Shown here: in pieces, positions 61,633 through 64,000 of the stretch
How the letters are laid out: each line of letters begins with the position of its first letter
How positions within the stretch are numbered: position 1 is the stretch's first letter
Source of the DNA: Corythoichthys intestinalis
Lineage: Eukaryota > Chordata > Actinopteri > Syngnathiformes > Syngnathidae
Length of the DNA: 64,000 nt
NCBI RefSeq assembly: GCF_030265065.1
Contig: NC_080414.1
Coordinates: 19,695,501-19,759,500, forward strand
Reading direction: 5' to 3'
Notes under the pieces: model-generated
Seen by the model: the letters and a program-made list of their open reading frames with translations, nothing else
Databases searched by the model: none
Told to the model about the DNA's origin: nothing
Translations under genes and position numbers: made by a program

Positions 61633-64000
61633 AGTAAAGGTACACGTACGTTGCAGTTTTTTTGGGTTTTTTTTTTTTCCGGAAAGCATCTATTGTGAAC
61701 GTCCTTGTGATATAGTGGAAAATCTTTTTTTTTTTTTTTTTTTTTTTTTCCCCTCCAATTGGGTAAAAAAACTTAATTGCATTTTTTAGTCATCGAAGCT
61801 AATGTGAAGATAGTAGAGTTGACATCGATGAATCGATGACGTCATTCATATTTTTTGCCACCTCCAACACAAGTTAGATAAAGCCTTGACTAAAATTTGG
61901 CAACATTGATTTCTGTGATGTATTGCTGTTTAATTGACTTGAAGCTATAATTATTACTCCTCAGCAGTAGCGGCGGTGGAAGCGGCATTCCCAGCTGTGC
62001 TTTGGCTTCCGACGACGGGCGCTCAATGTGCCCAACGCAGGTCTTGTTTTGGTATCTTCGCTCTCGGGAAAAGAGTTCTTGTTATTACACGGCTCACGCC
62101 CACTCTTTTCAACTCATTGTGCTGCGTCGGACTAAACTAGACGGCAAAGGAATACTGTCTACGCGCTCATATTTTGTGTGTGTGTGTGTGGGGGGGGTGT
62201 AAATCACTAGATAATGTGATAATGATTGTCTGTTTCTTAGCGGAAAATAAAGTTGGAAATTGCTTGCAAGGATGAATAGTCGTTAAAGAGGTTGTAAAAA
62301 GTTACTCGTCTGGCTGCGCTGACTGCAAAGGAAAAAAATCCAAGTAAGCAATCCAGTCAAATGAATCGATGACCTGTCTAGCCCGAGGAAAGACATGATA
62401 GACTAATCAAAGATTTTGATCACTATTGATTTTGTTGGAGGTGTTTTATCTTGAGGCAGAATAGATTATAGTAGAAGGCGCGTGCAAATTGAGAAAACTT
62501 GATCTGTGTTACAATTTGAGAACCATTTTACAACAGCAAATTATCTATGTCTTTGGAAAACGTGTGCCTGTTTTTGCCTTTAAACAGAAACGCGTTAAAA
62601 TTACTCAGTCACATTTACTTAATTCTACGAGTAGCTTTACAACGCCATACTTTTTACTTTTACTTGAGAAGATTTGTGAAGAAGAAACACTATTACAACA
62701 TTCTGTAAAGAGGAAGCTTGTTTTGTAGCTACTTTGGGCTACACTAGAGTCCGTAGATTTTTTCCTCTATATTAGAGTTAATTTTTGTCTAAGATGAACA
62801 TATTGTCACTACCAGTTTCACCAATGAGATGTCGCAACAATAAGCGTGGATTTCAACTTATCTACCCGTTTTTATTTGGTGTCGATAGACAGTTGCGGTT
62901 CTAGGATTTTTCTGAAATGGACGCCAGGAAGGGGTCACATGTAACCCTCAGCGGCCAAGTGTCACTACCATCTTTGTTCAGTGTTTGTTTTGATCAACAG
63001 GGCAATATGCAGATTTTCCTACATGTGGCAATAAAACATATTTGATTGACACTGTCAAAAAAAGATGAATCACTAAAGTTTGTAATCATTTAATCATACT
63101 GTGTGCAAGTAAGAATACATTACATGGCACAATAATTTTAATCACTTTTTTAAAAGCTATCTTAAACACGAAAAGCAGCATTTTTATTTAGCATACTCTA
63201 GAAACAACATTATCTCATTCTCTCATTCTCACTTCAGAAAAGAAGGATTCACCGATTGCCATGCTTTGTGCTAAAATGGAAACGGGGTCACTTCAGGGGC
63301 CATTCAAATTAGAGGTGTGGCCTGTGCCCCTGTGGCCCCACCGCTAAAACCACCGCTGCCGATAAACCACGGAAAACTGGAGATACTCTATGATCGTTTG
63401 AATTCCATGGTAGGAAATGTTTTCTCCACTAGAGGGAACTGAAATACTTTGGAGGGGTGAAGTTTCATTTCTGTAAATTTTTCTAGTGTGAATTCAATGA
63501 TTTATGTGTTTTTTTGTTTTGGTCTAATATGGTCATGTAAGGTCAGGTTATAGTACAGTATAGGGATGTCCTCGATCCGATCACGTGATCGGAAATTGGG
63601 CCGTTTTTCAGAGGATATGATTTTTTTTTTGTCTTGTCTTGTTCAGCGGCTTGACACAGAGATGTGAGTGTCCGATTGATCTGAGCAGTTTTAATGTATC
63701 ACATGACGTACATCCACTGTGATCATTCAACGTACCTCGTTTATTAGGAGAAAGCAGGGATCAGGAAGGGTTGGGGAGAACAGAAGAAAAGGGGGAGAGA
63801 GAGAGAGACAGAAGAAGCACAAACAACAACAAGAAATACATTAAATGCCTACTCTACCTAACTATGAATATGTTGGTGGTATCGTTATCTAGTTGTATTT
63901 CCGGTTGACACCGTGGGGGGCCTGATAACCAAGGGTAGCGGGGTGGATTCGGAGATCAGAATTTTTTTGAAATTTGAAAAAACTATATATATTTTTAAGG
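61633..64000 (+). other. OXSR1 intron 1, later part, with repeat pieces
   Basis: The stretch 62620-62860 matches the CAGAGATGGGTAG family (ACCAGTTTCACCAATGAGA). 63561-63600 looks like a family 2 hAT end (TAGGGATGTCC...GATCGG). No exon is found. Confidence 0.45.

Noticed and set aside
62002-62202. Plus-strand ORF in OXSR1 intron 1 as an exon
   Set aside because: It has no similarity to the kinase glycine-loop region expected for OXSR1 exon 2 and no good splice sites.

Overview
This is a vertebrate nuclear window, most likely from a teleost fish. It holds intron-split genes with compact GT-AG introns, many of them 60-100 bp. A CRY-DASH photolyase-family gene lies beside SLC22A13, MYD88 and OXSR1 orthologues. 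The repeats are typical of fish: Tc1/mariner, hAT MITEs, pogo-type, TTAA-target elements, and L2/CR1-like LINE tails. The species cannot be named from the sequence alone.

Layout. 1-9288: repeats only, plus a GC-rich patch at about 1254-1500 that could be a first exon of a minus-strand neighbour. 9289-20563 (minus): SLC22A13-like copy A, ten coding exons, reading frame whole (526 aa). 20600-28990: intergenic repeats with nested hAT elements and a broken THAP-domain ORF. 29011-34743 (minus): SLC22A13-like copy B, the same ten-exon plan, 533 aa. 35239-37524: two elements with TTAA ends. 37961-49833 (plus): CRY-DASH, 14 exons, 521 aa, complete. 50160-51871: two MITEs. 52339-56807 (plus): MYD88, five exons, 287 aa, complete. 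59230 onward (plus): coding exon 1 of OXSR1, whose first intron runs past the window end.

How the genes relate. The two SLC22A13-like genes are tandem duplicates encoding plasma-membrane organic-anion carriers. MYD88 is the cytosolic adaptor of Toll-like and IL-1 receptors. OXSR1 is the kinase that acts on cation-chloride cotransporters under WNK. CRY-DASH is a light-related flavoprotein. They form a conserved neighbourhood rather than a pathway: MYD88, OXSR1 and SLC22A13 are also linked on human 3p22, where CRY-DASH is absent.

The most unusual feature is layered transposon insertion inside introns that are otherwise tiny. Many insertions keep exact target-site duplications, so their order can be read. 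Examples are copy A introns 2, 3 and 6, copy B intron 5, and CRY-DASH introns 2, 4 and 8. I also see an internally deleted element whose two ends carry the first exons of two converging genes, one YqaJ-nuclease-like and one THAP. I saw no wholly new biological system. The best leads are that THAP/YqaJ element family, a likely GC-AG intron in copy B, and a target-site duplication that copies a probable branch point.
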